A stretch of 25,475 bases of DNA, from positions 1 to 25,475 of IMG/VR virus record IMGVR_UViG_3300042509_000398, one strand, 5' to 3'. The position numbers were made by a program, and so were the translations under genes. The DNA comes from a virus. The notes beneath the pieces were generated by a model that was not told the origin of the DNA, made no database searches, and worked only from the letters and a program-made list of their open reading frames with translations. Positions within the stretch are counted from its first letter, which is position 1, and every line of letters starts with the position of its first letter. Of the stretch, positions 11,456-19,009 are shown in pieces.

Positions 11456-11956
11456 TCACAAAACCCAACTTGCAAAGTCAGCCGTTGTGTCAGGGTAGAC
11501 ATCTGCATTGGAATTTAAGTTATACTCAGGGAACGTCTGCTGATTGTAGCTCATATAGTTGATGAAGCGGTCAGTATAGTACTGCGCAATGTTGCGCTCC
11601 TTCTCAACCAAGAAGTCAACCTCGTTCTTGTCTACGCTTGTTGAGTTCTCGCTTGTGTGCTTGTACACCCCGCCATTGGCAATCGTGTACGCTGCGAAAG
11701 GCAAGTACTCCACCATCGCAAAGTGAATGAGCATCGGCTGAAGGTAGTCGTTGACCAACGCCAAGTATGGATTCGCAAGCGTACCCGCAATGATGTCATC
11801 GCTGATCTTGTCGTACAACTTCGTCCCCGTGTAGTTTTGGATGTGGATCTCCTGCGCAATCTTAATAAATTGCAAAAATTTGTCTTGGTCGACATTACCA
11901 CCTAAAGCAGTTTGCCGTACAAGGTCTTCACGTTTAATCCATAAAGCGGTGGCCAT
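11456..11956 (-). CDS. Head-tail connector-like protein (DUF6712-like)
   Basis: A 166-aa, mostly helical protein. The segment IQNYTGTKLYDKISDDIIAG, followed by a Leu/Tyr-rich central region and a C-terminal part containing ERNIAQYYTDRFINYM, resembles a family known from Bacteroidota phages and prophages (DUF6712), often found among head-tail joining genes. Its place after the portal gene fits an adaptor role. The homing endonuclease gene separates it from the portal, with only two bases between the endonuclease stop and this ATG. Confidence 0.68.
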   Translation of the reverse strand: MATALWIKREDLVRQTALGGNVDQDKFLQFIKIAQEIHIQNYTGTKLYDKISDDIIAGTLANPYLALVNDYLQPMLIHFAMVEYLPFAAYTIANGGVYKHTSENSTSVDKNEVDFLVEKERNIAQYYTDRFINYMSYNQQTFPEYNLNSNADVYPDTTADFASWVL

Positions 11957-11958
11957 AT

Positions 11959-12546
11959 CTAAAGAATTTGAAATCTTACTTTTTTACTACCTCGTTTGAT
12001 TTTGGCAACTTCTGCCTTGTAACTAACTCCAACGGAGAGGCATCCGTTTCGCAGGCTATCGTAAAAGAATCCCGTTTGGAGGTCTACAACTTGTTGAGCG
12101 TTTGCACTTAATTGACCAAGATGTGAAGTGCGTAAATTTTCAATATGCTGCTCACTTAACTTTTTACCCGTCAACGATTGTGATATTTTCAACCTTGTTT
12201 CTTGGGTTCTCTTTTTTCCCCTGTTGCTATTGGCTCTTTTGTCTTTGGTTTCTTGACTATGCTTGGTTCCAATAGTTCCTTCACCGCCATCGGTTAGGTT
12301 TGCAAGGCTTCCTGTATGCAGGTCAATGCGACCATACTCGGAAATCATCAACTGCTCAAGTTCGCAAGCAAGCTCCCAAGAAAGGTCAGAAGCCACAATC
12401 TCAACGTCTACCTCACTACGGCTCTTGATGCCCTTCCAAATATGATTGCGGTGAACCATATCAAAGGCACGAGATTCCTTCTTGCCGATTCCGACATAGA
12501 AGACCTCGTTCTTATCAAGCCTGCGATGACGATATACAACTGCCAT
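11959..12546 (-). CDS. GIY-YIG homing endonuclease with NUMOD repeats
   Basis: A 195-aa protein. The N-terminal GIY-YIG nuclease domain shows VVYRH (3-7) and FYVGIG (16-21), with R26 and E64 in the expected catalytic positions, then NLTDGGEG. NUMOD3-type DNA-binding repeats follow at about 91-135 (GTKHSQETKDKR, GKKRTQETRLKIS and GKKLSEQHIENLR). A NUMOD1-like end starts VVDLQTGFFYDS. Such enzymes cut intron- or gene-free alleles and spread by copying themselves during repair. It is free-standing, two bases after the portal TAG. The start is ATG 12546; the codon before it is GTG. Confidence 0.9.
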   Translation of the reverse strand: MAVVYRHRRLDKNEVFYVGIGKKESRAFDMVHRNHIWKGIKSRSEVDVEIVASDLSWELACELEQLMISEYGRIDLHTGSLANLTDGGEGTIGTKHSQETKDKRANSNRGKKRTQETRLKISQSLTGKKLSEQHIENLRTSHLGQLSANAQQVVDLQTGFFYDSLRNGCLSVGVSYKAEVAKIKRGSKKVRFQIL

Positions 12547-12548
12547 CA

Positions 12549-14615
12549 CTATCCGTATTTAAGTGATCCCCGTGAGGGTGTGTCGATTGGTCGGGTTTGA
12601 GCCTCATCCCAAGCATTTGGAGTGAGCTTGCTCGTTGGTACGCCCGCTTTGATAGCCGACTCCGTAGAGACGAGCTTATCGTTGTCAAGGCCATCGTTCG
12701 GAAGGAACTTGCCTCCCTCTCGCTTGCGGAAGTAAACCAAACGCCTCCAAGCGTGGTGACAAAAGGCTCCGCCCTTCCATTTCCAAATAGAGTAGACGCT
12801 TTGTCCTTCCGGAGCGAACTGACCGTTGACACCGCTAAAGCTCATCATATCGATGTCCTCCTTGCGGAATACTACTCCTCCGTTTGCTGCTCCCACCATC
12901 TCACGGCAGAAGTCACGGCTATTTGCCGACAGGTTACGGGTGTAGGCGTAGCGTATTTTGTACAGGCCACTATCAAAGTTGCTGCGGTCATCAGCATTGC
13001 TGAAGTCCTCTACGGCAAAGTTGTACTGCTTGGCGAGGTGGGCATCCTCATTGTCGGGGTCGCTGACTACCTCGTCAGAGACGAGTTCCCATTCATTTAA
13101 GTCAACGACCTCACCCTTTCCCCGCAGAGCCTCAATCCACTTGTGTTCTTCTTCGTGGGTGAATTCAGGTACTTCTTGCTTGAATTTGTGCGACTTCATC
13201 TGAGTGATGACGTTTGCAGAGTTGCCCGCAAAGAGAGCCTTCGCTACCTGCGGATCAAACTGAAGCATCTGCACAAGGAACGTGATGGCTTGGTCGGTGG
13301 TCAAGATACCGTTCTTCACCGATTCCATAATCTGAAGCGAGCTTGCAATCTGCGCACCGTTGTACGATGCCTCCTTCTGAATCAGCTCCTCTTGTGCCTC
13401 TGCAACTTTACCACCAACAGGCGTTGCCTCGGTGACCTTGATTCCGGTCTCCTCCTCAATGACTTGAGCATCCTCCACAACGAGATTGCTGAACTCAAGG
13501 GGCTGCAAGGTCTTGAAGTAGATGTTCAGGCGGAGGTCGTTGTAGGATAGGATCTTGTTCAGTCCATCAAGGATCGTCTCCTGCATCGGCTTGATGACGA
13601 TGTTCTCAAACAGGATAGAGGCCGTTTTTAGCTCCTCTGCGTTGTTTCCGAGACCTGTGTTGTCCTTGATACCCATCAGCATCGGTGAGGTGATGCGGTG
13701 GGCAACCATCAGCTTCTGCATCGCCTCGCTCGACAGGAACTGATATTGGTTGTGCGCATCGCTCAACATCACGGGATCGATGGTAGCAGCAAGCTCTTTG
13801 TTGTCGTTGAACGCCAAGATGAACTTGCCTGCGTTGGATGAGCCGCTGAACTTCTGCGCAATCTGCATCTCGATCTGCCTGCGCTCCTCCTCACTCGGTA
13901 CTCCATTGTTGAAGTTGATGAGCATCGAAGGCGCAAGACCATTCTGAATGTTGTTGATGTGGAAGTTGGCTACCTCCTCCTCAAGCTCTGCATAAGGAAG
14001 TCCGCCTTGGTAGTCCACGGGCGAGTACGCATAAAACCCTGCACGGTAGGGCTTGATGTAAAGGATCTCAATTGCCTCTTGGCTAAAACCGAAGGCGGGG
14101 ATGCGCTGCGGGGTCTCCCTGCGTTGAGCAACATCCGACCAATCTTTAGCGTAGTAGTAGGCTTCAATCTCCCCTTCTTCGCTTGGCTTTTCAGCACGAA
14201 GGCTCTCGATGGGGATATGCTCTACCTCGACAATGGTGTTGTGGTCACGGCTATAAATAACCTGAAGGGCGCATTGACCCATCATCTTGTAGTCGGCTAC
14301 GATCTTCCGGATGCAGTCCTTGTGAAGGAGTCCCTTCATCGCTGCGTACTCCGCAGGCTTCTTTGCTGAATCCGTAGCGTCCAACCCCTCACCATAGATG
14401 AAGTCAACCACGCCATTGATCAGGGCGTTGTTGGTTGGTGATCCGTTGTATCGGTCAATTAAGTACTGAAAGTAGTCATTGTCATCACCGTATTCAACCC
14501 ATTCCTTGCCCTGCACCTCCTTGATGGTAGGGGTGGTATAGGAACTTAAGTTGACAACGTGGACTTTAGATGATGATGTAGTCGTTGTCGTAGCTTGTTT
14601 CTTCGGTGTAGACAT
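12549..14615 (-). CDS. Portal protein with a C-terminal minor-head-like domain
   Basis: A 688-aa protein. Residues about 20-400 have portal features: YGDDNDYFQYLIDRYNGSPT, VVDFIYGEGL, a central region with HRITSPMLMGIKDNTGLG and EELKTASILFENIVIKPMQE. The C-terminal about 130 residues form a separate Cys/His-containing domain (KIRYAYTRN, SRDFCREMV with C570, KEDIDMMSF, FCHHAW with C619 and H620). It resembles domains of Mu gpF-like minor head proteins. The portal forms the dodecameric channel at the capsid vertex for DNA entry. The start overlaps the upstream gene by 50 bases. Confidence 0.83.
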   Translation of the reverse strand: MSTPKKQATTTTTSSSKVHVVNLSSYTTPTIKEVQGKEWVEYGDDNDYFQYLIDRYNGSPTNNALINGVVDFIYGEGLDATDSAKKPAEYAAMKGLLHKDCIRKIVADYKMMGQCALQVIYSRDHNTIVEVEHIPIESLRAEKPSEEGEIEAYYYAKDWSDVAQRRETPQRIPAFGFSQEAIEILYIKPYRAGFYAYSPVDYQGGLPYAELEEEVANFHINNIQNGLAPSMLINFNNGVPSEEERRQIEMQIAQKFSGSSNAGKFILAFNDNKELAATIDPVMLSDAHNQYQFLSSEAMQKLMVAHRITSPMLMGIKDNTGLGNNAEELKTASILFENIVIKPMQETILDGLNKILSYNDLRLNIYFKTLQPLEFSNLVVEDAQVIEEETGIKVTEATPVGGKVAEAQEELIQKEASYNGAQIASSLQIMESVKNGILTTDQAITFLVQMLQFDPQVAKALFAGNSANVITQMKSHKFKQEVPEFTHEEEHKWIEALRGKGEVVDLNEWELVSDEVVSDPDNEDAHLAKQYNFAVEDFSNADDRSNFDSGLYKIRYAYTRNLSANSRDFCREMVGAANGGVVFRKEDIDMMSFSGVNGQFAPEGQSVYSIWKWKGGAFCHHAWRRLVYFRKREGGKFLPNDGLDNDKLVSTESAIKAGVPTSKLTPNAWDEAQTRPIDTPSRGSLKYG

Positions 14616-14901
14616 TTTGATTGACCGTGAATTTGTCGAATTCGGTTTGTGAAGTTACGAAAACCCTATCTCGATAGATGAGGTTTCCTGCGTTAAAAAC
14701 CTTCAAACCATAGAAGCGGTTGTTCACCAACGAGAACGTGCCTGTAAGGGTCATAAAACCATTCGCAGAGGCAGCAGTCACCGCAGGTGTTGCCGTTGTG
14801 TTTGTTGATTCGTCAATCAGTTGAATCGTGACGCTCGCAGGGTAGGAGCGTGGAATGATTGTAATTGATTGAGGCGAAGCTGATACTTGTAGAATATGCA
14901 T
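14566..14901 (-). CDS. Small virion-type protein, 111 aa
   Basis: The ATG at 14901-14899 gives 111 aa beginning MHILQVSASPQSITIIPRSY; the frame is open upstream, but that part crosses a terminator. The protein is beta-rich with many Thr and Ala and resembles small Ig-like or jelly-roll virion proteins encoded beside the portal gene in Bacteroidota phages. The C-terminus (EETSYDNDYIII) is encoded within the first 50 bases of the portal gene in another frame. A head decoration or connector role is possible but not shown. Confidence 0.68.
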   Translation of the reverse strand: MHILQVSASPQSITIIPRSYPASVTIQLIDESTNTTATPAVTAASANGFMTLTGTFSLVNNRFYGLKVFNAGNLIYRDRVFVTSQTEFDKFTVNQNVYTEETSYDNDYIII

Positions 14902-14935
14902 CTCAACTAAATAACCTCGCCTTAAGTTTTTGTAT

Positions 14936-14958
14936 AAAAAAAGAGGGGCTTTCGCCCC
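14936..14958 (-). terminator. Intrinsic terminator after the tail-tube-like gene
   Basis: On the minus strand GGGGC, a GAAA tetraloop and GCCCC are followed by TC and seven T. It lies 54 bases beyond the stop of the gene at 15012-15578 and before the 111-aa gene. A TATATTTG box (15002-15009) lies upstream of the hairpin. Confidence 0.9.
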
Positions 14959-15011
14959 CCTTCTCCATCCAATATGCCCCACTCCGTTCAGTAGTGCAGC
15001 ACAAATATACG

Positions 15012-15578
15012 TTAGGAATTCGTACCTGTGGTAATGTTTACCGTAGCAGTACAACCCGCAAAAGGATTGTTCTGAACTGCACCTTCGATGAAGTAGGCAG
15101 GAGCCTTCTCCTGACCTTCCAACGTCAAGGTGTAGCCTGACAGGTCACCCATAGCACCACCCGTTACAACGGTTCCACCCGTTACTTCAGCACCATACTG
15201 CATACCCATCAGGAAGCAGTTGCCATTGTAGTCCTCCACAAATACCTGTGGGCGACCGTAGGCCATCACCTTCAACTGCTTGTTGTCCTGCTTCGTGAGC
15301 TTGGTCAAGGTCAGGTTGAGGGTTTGGGTAAAGAAGGTAGTACCATTCTCACGGCTAACATTGAAAGCCTGCTCGAAAGATGAGTTGCCTTTCAAGTCAT
15401 ATTTGTAAACGGTGAAGGTTCCGCTGATGTCGGTGATTTCATCGTATGTTGCAGTCGCATCAGCGAAAGTAATTGCGCTGAAAGGAACGTCACCGAAGTC
15501 GGCAAAATATACCGCCCGCAGGCCACCCACCACGTTTTTACACGGAATCGCACGTCCAAGTTGTAAATCGCAAGCCAT
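15012..15578 (-). CDS. Major tail tube-like protein
   Basis: A 188-aa protein starting MACDLQLGRAIPCKNVVGGL, then beta-rich, with YKYDLKGNSSFEQAF, RENGTTFFTQTLNLTLTKL, GRPQVFVEDYNGN and GDLSGYTLTLEGQEKAPAYF. This matches my recollection of a tail-tube or major tail protein family of Bacteroidota phages. It probably stacks as hexameric rings around the tape measure. It is transcribed after the capsid gene and set apart by terminators on both sides, consistent with separate dosage control for an abundant protein. The ATG follows an A-rich leader. Confidence 0.7.
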   Translation of the reverse strand: MACDLQLGRAIPCKNVVGGLRAVYFADFGDVPFSAITFADATATYDEITDISGTFTVYKYDLKGNSSFEQAFNVSRENGTTFFTQTLNLTLTKLTKQDNKQLKVMAYGRPQVFVEDYNGNCFLMGMQYGAEVTGGTVVTGGAMGDLSGYTLTLEGQEKAPAYFIEGAVQNNPFAGCTATVNITTGTNS

Positions 15579-15601
15579 TTGTCTTTTGTTTATTTTGAAT
15601 T

Positions 15602-15633
15602 AAAAAAGGGGGCGGGGCAGAACCCACACCCCC
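15602..15633 (-). terminator. Intrinsic terminator after the capsid gene
   Basis: On the minus strand GGGGG (15629-15633) pairs with CCCCC (15608-15612), with an inner GGG/CCC pairing (15623-15625 with 15614-15616), followed by six T. It sits 24 bases beyond the capsid stop codon and before the tail-tube-like gene. Confidence 0.85.
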
Positions 15634-15657
15634 TCGTGGTTTAAACTATGACTCGGA

Positions 15658-16584
15658 TTAAGAGTAGAGAACTACGTCAGTTCCGATACCGTACTGAACA
15701 CCTGCGAAGAAACGCAAGATCACACGAATATTGTCGCTACCGTCAAGTTCCGACATGTCAAGGAGGCGACATTCGTTTCTCTCATTTCCCAAACCTGTGC
15801 CGAAAAACAGGTTGCTCGTTTGAGCAGCAACCATCTTGTTTGAAGGCAGACCGTTCACCATAGCGACACGGATTCCGTCAAAGTACAAGGGTTGGTCACC
15901 GTACCACATCGTGCCTTTGTTCTCAACACCATTAGCACCAAGACCTGAAGCACCGAAGCCGCCAAGCGCACGTACGTAGGCTTTAGCCACGTTCTGCGGT
16001 ACGTAGATGGTCAAGTCCTCCTTGCCGTAAAGGGCGGCAGGAATAGCGTCTACAACCTTGCCAAGCTCGGTGATTACGTTTGCAGCCGTTACGGTCGTAG
16101 CCGTTACGTCAACAACGTCAGCGTCAGCAGTCATCAAAGAAAGGAATCCGCTGAATTCTCCGGCAGAGGCAGCGTTACCATTCCAAATGTTTTGCTCGAT
16201 CTTTTGAGCAGTCTTGGCAGCTACGTGAGCGATCAAGAAGTCAGCAAACGAAGCAGGAATGCTATCGTAAGCAGAGAAGCCCATCTGACTACCGATCCAA
16301 GAATCGTAGTAGTCTTTCTTGCAGAGCTGAAGGTTAACTTGGAACGGCTCTACTTCGAGGACACGGTCAGTCAAAGTCAGGGTAGACGTAGCCGTGAAGT
16401 CGCAAGTTGCGTCTTTTACGATGTCGTCAGTACCTACCTTCTGAAGGGTGGTCTTGAAGTTTACGTTGGGAAGAATCTCAACGAGTCCCTTGTCAAGGGT
16501 ATCTGCGCTCAAAAGAGCAGCAGAAATGTATTTTGAGGCAAAGATGCCCGCATAATTTGTGGTTATCGAGGTCGTCGTAGCCAT
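15658..16584 (-). CDS. Major capsid protein
   Basis: A 308-aa protein of the size and composition of an HK97-fold capsid protein. It is Ala/Thr/Gly/Val-rich, with an N-terminal helical arm, an elongated beta region (VEPFQVNLQLCKKDYYDSW), and FADFLIAHVAAKTAQKIEQN before an IWNG motif. DLTIYVPQNVAKAYVRALG, YFDGIRVAMVNGLP and a final RFFAGVQYGIGTDVV also fit such proteins. It lies directly after a scaffold-like gene and two to four genes after the prohead protease, and is followed by a strong terminator. I see no obvious N-terminal delta domain, consistent with a separate scaffold. Confidence 0.86.
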   Translation of the reverse strand: MATTTSITTNYAGIFASKYISAALLSADTLDKGLVEILPNVNFKTTLQKVGTDDIVKDATCDFTATSTLTLTDRVLEVEPFQVNLQLCKKDYYDSWIGSQMGFSAYDSIPASFADFLIAHVAAKTAQKIEQNIWNGNAASAGEFSGFLSLMTADADVVDVTATTVTAANVITELGKVVDAIPAALYGKEDLTIYVPQNVAKAYVRALGGFGASGLGANGVENKGTMWYGDQPLYFDGIRVAMVNGLPSNKMVAAQTSNLFFGTGLGNERNECRLLDMSELDGSDNIRVILRFFAGVQYGIGTDVVLYS

Positions 16585-16604
16585 TTGATTTTCAGTTAAT
16601 TATG

Positions 16605-17204
16605 TTATTTGTTAAGACGTGCAAGGACTCGGTCAATCGACTTTGAAGGACGATTAAATTCAACCTTGTTGGCTTGCTTTGTTGCGGGCGTGTGCTTGAT
16701 GGGTTTAGCGGCAGCTTGAGATGAGAACTCTTGCTTTGCAGCAGCCATCTCTTGCTTGTAGGCTTCCATCGCCTCTTTCATTTTTTTCATTTCGCTCTGA
16801 ATCTCCTCAACAAGGGGAGCTACTGCTTCAGCGACTGCTACCTCGATAACGGCAACAACCTCTTGAGCAACTTCAGCAACGGCCTCTGAAGCAACCTCCT
16901 CGGCTACTGCAACGGCTTCTTCTGATTGCATCTCGATCTCAACTTCAACCGGAGCTTCGGCTTCTTTGATCTCGGCAATCATTCCTTCTTCCAAGATAAC
17001 GAGGATGCGACCATCTTCGAGCTTGTGTTCGCCAACAGGAGCTGCAACACGATCTTCACCGCTAACGATGAATACCTCATTGCCTGCTTCAAAGGCTTCA
17101 GCCTCAAGAACGGCTCCGTTCTCAAGTGTCATAGTTGCAAACTTCACTTCACGTACGGAAGCGAGTTCAGCAAGGATTCGGTTCAGAATAGAATTTGCTT
17201 TCAT
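16605..17204 (-). CDS. Scaffold-like acidic protein
   Basis: A 199-aa protein. Residues 1-80 look folded (MKANSILNRILAELASVREV, then beta-rich with GEHKLEDGRILVILEEGM). Residues about 83-135 are a low-complexity Glu/Val/Ala region with repeated AVAEEVASEAV-like units. Residues about 136-165 form a Lys/Met/Glu coiled coil, and the end is basic (RPSKSIDRVLARLNK). A long acidic helical protein with a basic C-terminus between the prohead protease and capsid genes is typical of phage scaffolds, which are cleaved after procapsid assembly. The N-terminal folded part is unusual for a simple scaffold. Confidence 0.66.
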   Translation of the reverse strand: MKANSILNRILAELASVREVKFATMTLENGAVLEAEAFEAGNEVFIVSGEDRVAAPVGEHKLEDGRILVILEEGMIAEIKEAEAPVEVEIEMQSEEAVAVAEEVASEAVAEVAQEVVAVIEVAVAEAVAPLVEEIQSEMKKMKEAMEAYKQEMAAAKQEFSSQAAAKPIKHTPATKQANKVEFNRPSKSIDRVLARLNK

Positions 17205-17244
17205 ATCTAACTAAATAAATTGGGTTGGGTTAATTGTTACATTT

Positions 17245-17469
17245 TTAAAGATCCTGCCATAGCGTGTTCGTGGCCTCCCATCGGGTGTTGATGGTCTGCC
17301 ATTCTTCGCCACGGATGCGGACGCTTGTGCCTTGACCTACGAGAGATCCGATACCTTGAGCAGCAAGTGACCCATCGCAGCACTTGCGTGAGTAGGTGTT
17401 GTCCTTGCAAAGGCATCCCCTGTTGCCGCCTCTTGGTGAGGCTACGGGAAGGCGTTGTGGTCTGATCAT
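17245..17469 (-). CDS. Cys-rich small virion-region protein, 74 aa
   Basis: The ATG at 17469 overlaps the previous stop as ATGA and gives 74 aa; the longer frame upstream is not needed. The central motif CLCKDNTYSRKCCDGSLAAQ has four cysteines, a pattern I recall from small proteins in Bacteroidota phage head regions, and is followed by GIGSLVGQG. The C-terminus WQTINTRWEATNTLWQDL is a spaced-Trp motif like those in the genes at 11175-11384 and 20756-22957. It could be a minor capsid or decoration component. Function unknown. Confidence 0.72.
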   Translation of the reverse strand: MIRPQRLPVASPRGGNRGCLCKDNTYSRKCCDGSLAAQGIGSLVGQGTSVRIRGEEWQTINTRWEATNTLWQDL

Positions 17470-18095
17470 CTTGATTGAGTTCTTTGGATGAAGAATATAA
17501 TATCCCACACGAGGACGGCTCCGCCTACTGCCGTCAACTGCCAATAGTTGCCGTTGGTAATGAAGTCCTCGTCAACGTAGTATTGGAATACGTTGTGAAA
17601 CGGATGCTCTACATCGTTGCCTCTTGGGAATGCGATTGTTGATGCCAAACGCTCGTAGGGAGTTCCATTGCCACCCTCAAGGCGCAACTCTCCGTAGGTT
17701 TGTTGAGCGTTTGCTGCGCTCGCTTTGAATACGATGGTGGCAATGTAGGTGTCGTTCTCCGATATGCCGTACACACGCCCTGTGGTGGGGTTGTACAAAT
17801 CAGAAGGAGTATTCAAGTACGAGATGATGTTTGCTCCGTTGTTTGGCAAACGAGCAGGTACTCCATTTGCGAACGTGAGCTTGTTGCTTGAGGTGTACTG
17901 ATTGTCATCCCAACGTACCCAACCAAGCCCCTGTGCGTTGCTTATGTTTAGGTTTACCCATTCACCATTGCGCACGATCCAATAGCCCGTCTCCGTTTGT
18001 ACGATTGAGCCTTCTTCGATGGCGTAGGTCAGACGCTCCGCATCGCTGATGACATCGGTCTGAACTTTGATGGCGGTGTTCTTGCGTGTACTCAT
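17466..18095 (-). CDS. Putative virion structural protein, 209 aa
   Basis: A 209-aa, beta-rich protein with a helical start (STRKNTAIKVQTDVISDAER). It continues with YWIVRNGEWVNLNISNAQGL, a central jelly-roll-like stretch (TYIATIVFKASAANAQQTYG) and an end of hydrophobic beta strands (VLVWDIIFFIQRTQSR). Small TNF- or jelly-roll-like domains of this type occur in head fibres and tail appendages. It is coupled by ATGA overlaps to the protease gene before it and the Cys-rich gene after it. The exact role is unknown. Confidence 0.64.
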   Translation of the reverse strand: MSTRKNTAIKVQTDVISDAERLTYAIEEGSIVQTETGYWIVRNGEWVNLNISNAQGLGWVRWDDNQYTSSNKLTFANGVPARLPNNGANIISYLNTPSDLYNPTTGRVYGISENDTYIATIVFKASAANAQQTYGELRLEGGNGTPYERLASTIAFPRGNDVEHPFHNVFQYYVDEDFITNGNYWQLTAVGGAVLVWDIIFFIQRTQSR

Positions 18096-19009
18096 AGCTT
18101 GCCGAGTTCTTTCAGTTTAGATTCTGCCCATTGCTTACCTGAAAGGCCTCCCCACAAAAGGTAGGAGATGGTTCCGCAGGCTTGCGTGTCGTTCTCATCG
18201 TAGTACGTCTCGGCTCTTGATAGGTACGAGTACATCCGACCGATGGTCTCCACCGACAAAGCCTTGCCTTGTGCGAGCTGCTGACCACGAATCTTCCCTA
18301 CTTCGGTAGCGCACTTGTTTCCGTTTTTCTCGTTTAGCTCGATGCCTCGCTTGGCATTGTTGCGTACTGCCTCCGGATAGTCGGCAAACGACTCAAGCTC
18401 TACCACACGACCATCCTTCTTGATGATGTTTGCGATTTGTGATAGGATGAGAGCCGCCTCTTGCTCCTCGATTTTGGCAAGCTCCTGCTTGCTGAAGTTC
18501 ATCTTGTCAACGAAGTAGCCCTCGATGCTGAAGCCCTTGAACTCGCCATCTTTGACACGCTTCCAAATGCTCTCGTTGTCAATCTTCATTGAGACCATCC
18601 ACGTACCGACAGGTAGGTCAAGGCCGTAGGCACGGCTCTTGTCAAGCGTATCGTCCTCGATGATCCACGATTCTACGATTGTAGTTCCGTCAACCTCGTA
18701 GTCGTGTTCGATGGTAGCGTTTCTTTGGTAGCCGTTCTTGAAGAACAGTTCCATTGCCTTACGGATGGTGTCCTTTGAGAAGTACACATAGTACTCATTC
18801 TCGCCATCGGTTCGGTAGATTGGCTTGTCAGGGATCAGAGCAGCACCCATCAAAAGACGCTTCTCTTGGTTCTGCATTGCGAAGGTCTCTTTCTTTTGCG
18901 TGTTGAGCGCAATGAAGTCCTCCTCAATAGCGGGGTATTCGACAAGGCTGATGGCATCGATGCCTGTCAGGGCCATCGTCTCATCAAGGATTAGTTCGAT
19001 TAGTTTCAT
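18092..19009 (-). CDS. XkdF-like prohead protease (Peptidase S78-type) with extra C-terminal domain
   Basis: A 305-aa protein. Residues about 50-170 match XkdF-type phage proteases: RLLMGAALIPDKPIYR, NEYYVYFSKDTIRKAMELFF, H102 in ATIEHDYEVDGTTIVESWII, and S161 in FKGFSIEGYF, the likely His and Ser of the catalytic site. Such enzymes cleave scaffold and capsid during prohead maturation. Residues about 210-305 (RNNAKRGIELNEKNGNKCAT to GGLSGKQWAESKLKEL) form a second domain seen in several phage proteins, function unknown to me. It sits between the tape measure and the virion genes leading to scaffold and capsid. Confidence 0.82.
   Translation of the reverse strand: MKLIELILDETMALTGIDAISLVEYPAIEEDFIALNTQKKETFAMQNQEKRLLMGAALIPDKPIYRTDGENEYYVYFSKDTIRKAMELFFKNGYQRNATIEHDYEVDGTTIVESWIIEDDTLDKSRAYGLDLPVGTWMVSMKIDNESIWKRVKDGEFKGFSIEGYFVDKMNFSKQELAKIEEQEAALILSQIANIIKKDGRVVELESFADYPEAVRNNAKRGIELNEKNGNKCATEVGKIRGQQLAQGKALSVETIGRMYSYLSRAETYYDENDTQACGTISYLLWGGLSGKQWAESKLKELGKL

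Noticed and set aside
11632-11901. Minus-strand Arg/Ser/Thr-rich open frame of 89 codons
   Set aside because: Alternative frame inside the connector-like gene; low-complexity composition typical of a shadow.
12597-13100. Plus-strand open frame of 167 codons
   Set aside because: Antisense to the C-terminal part of the portal gene, which has clear protein features.
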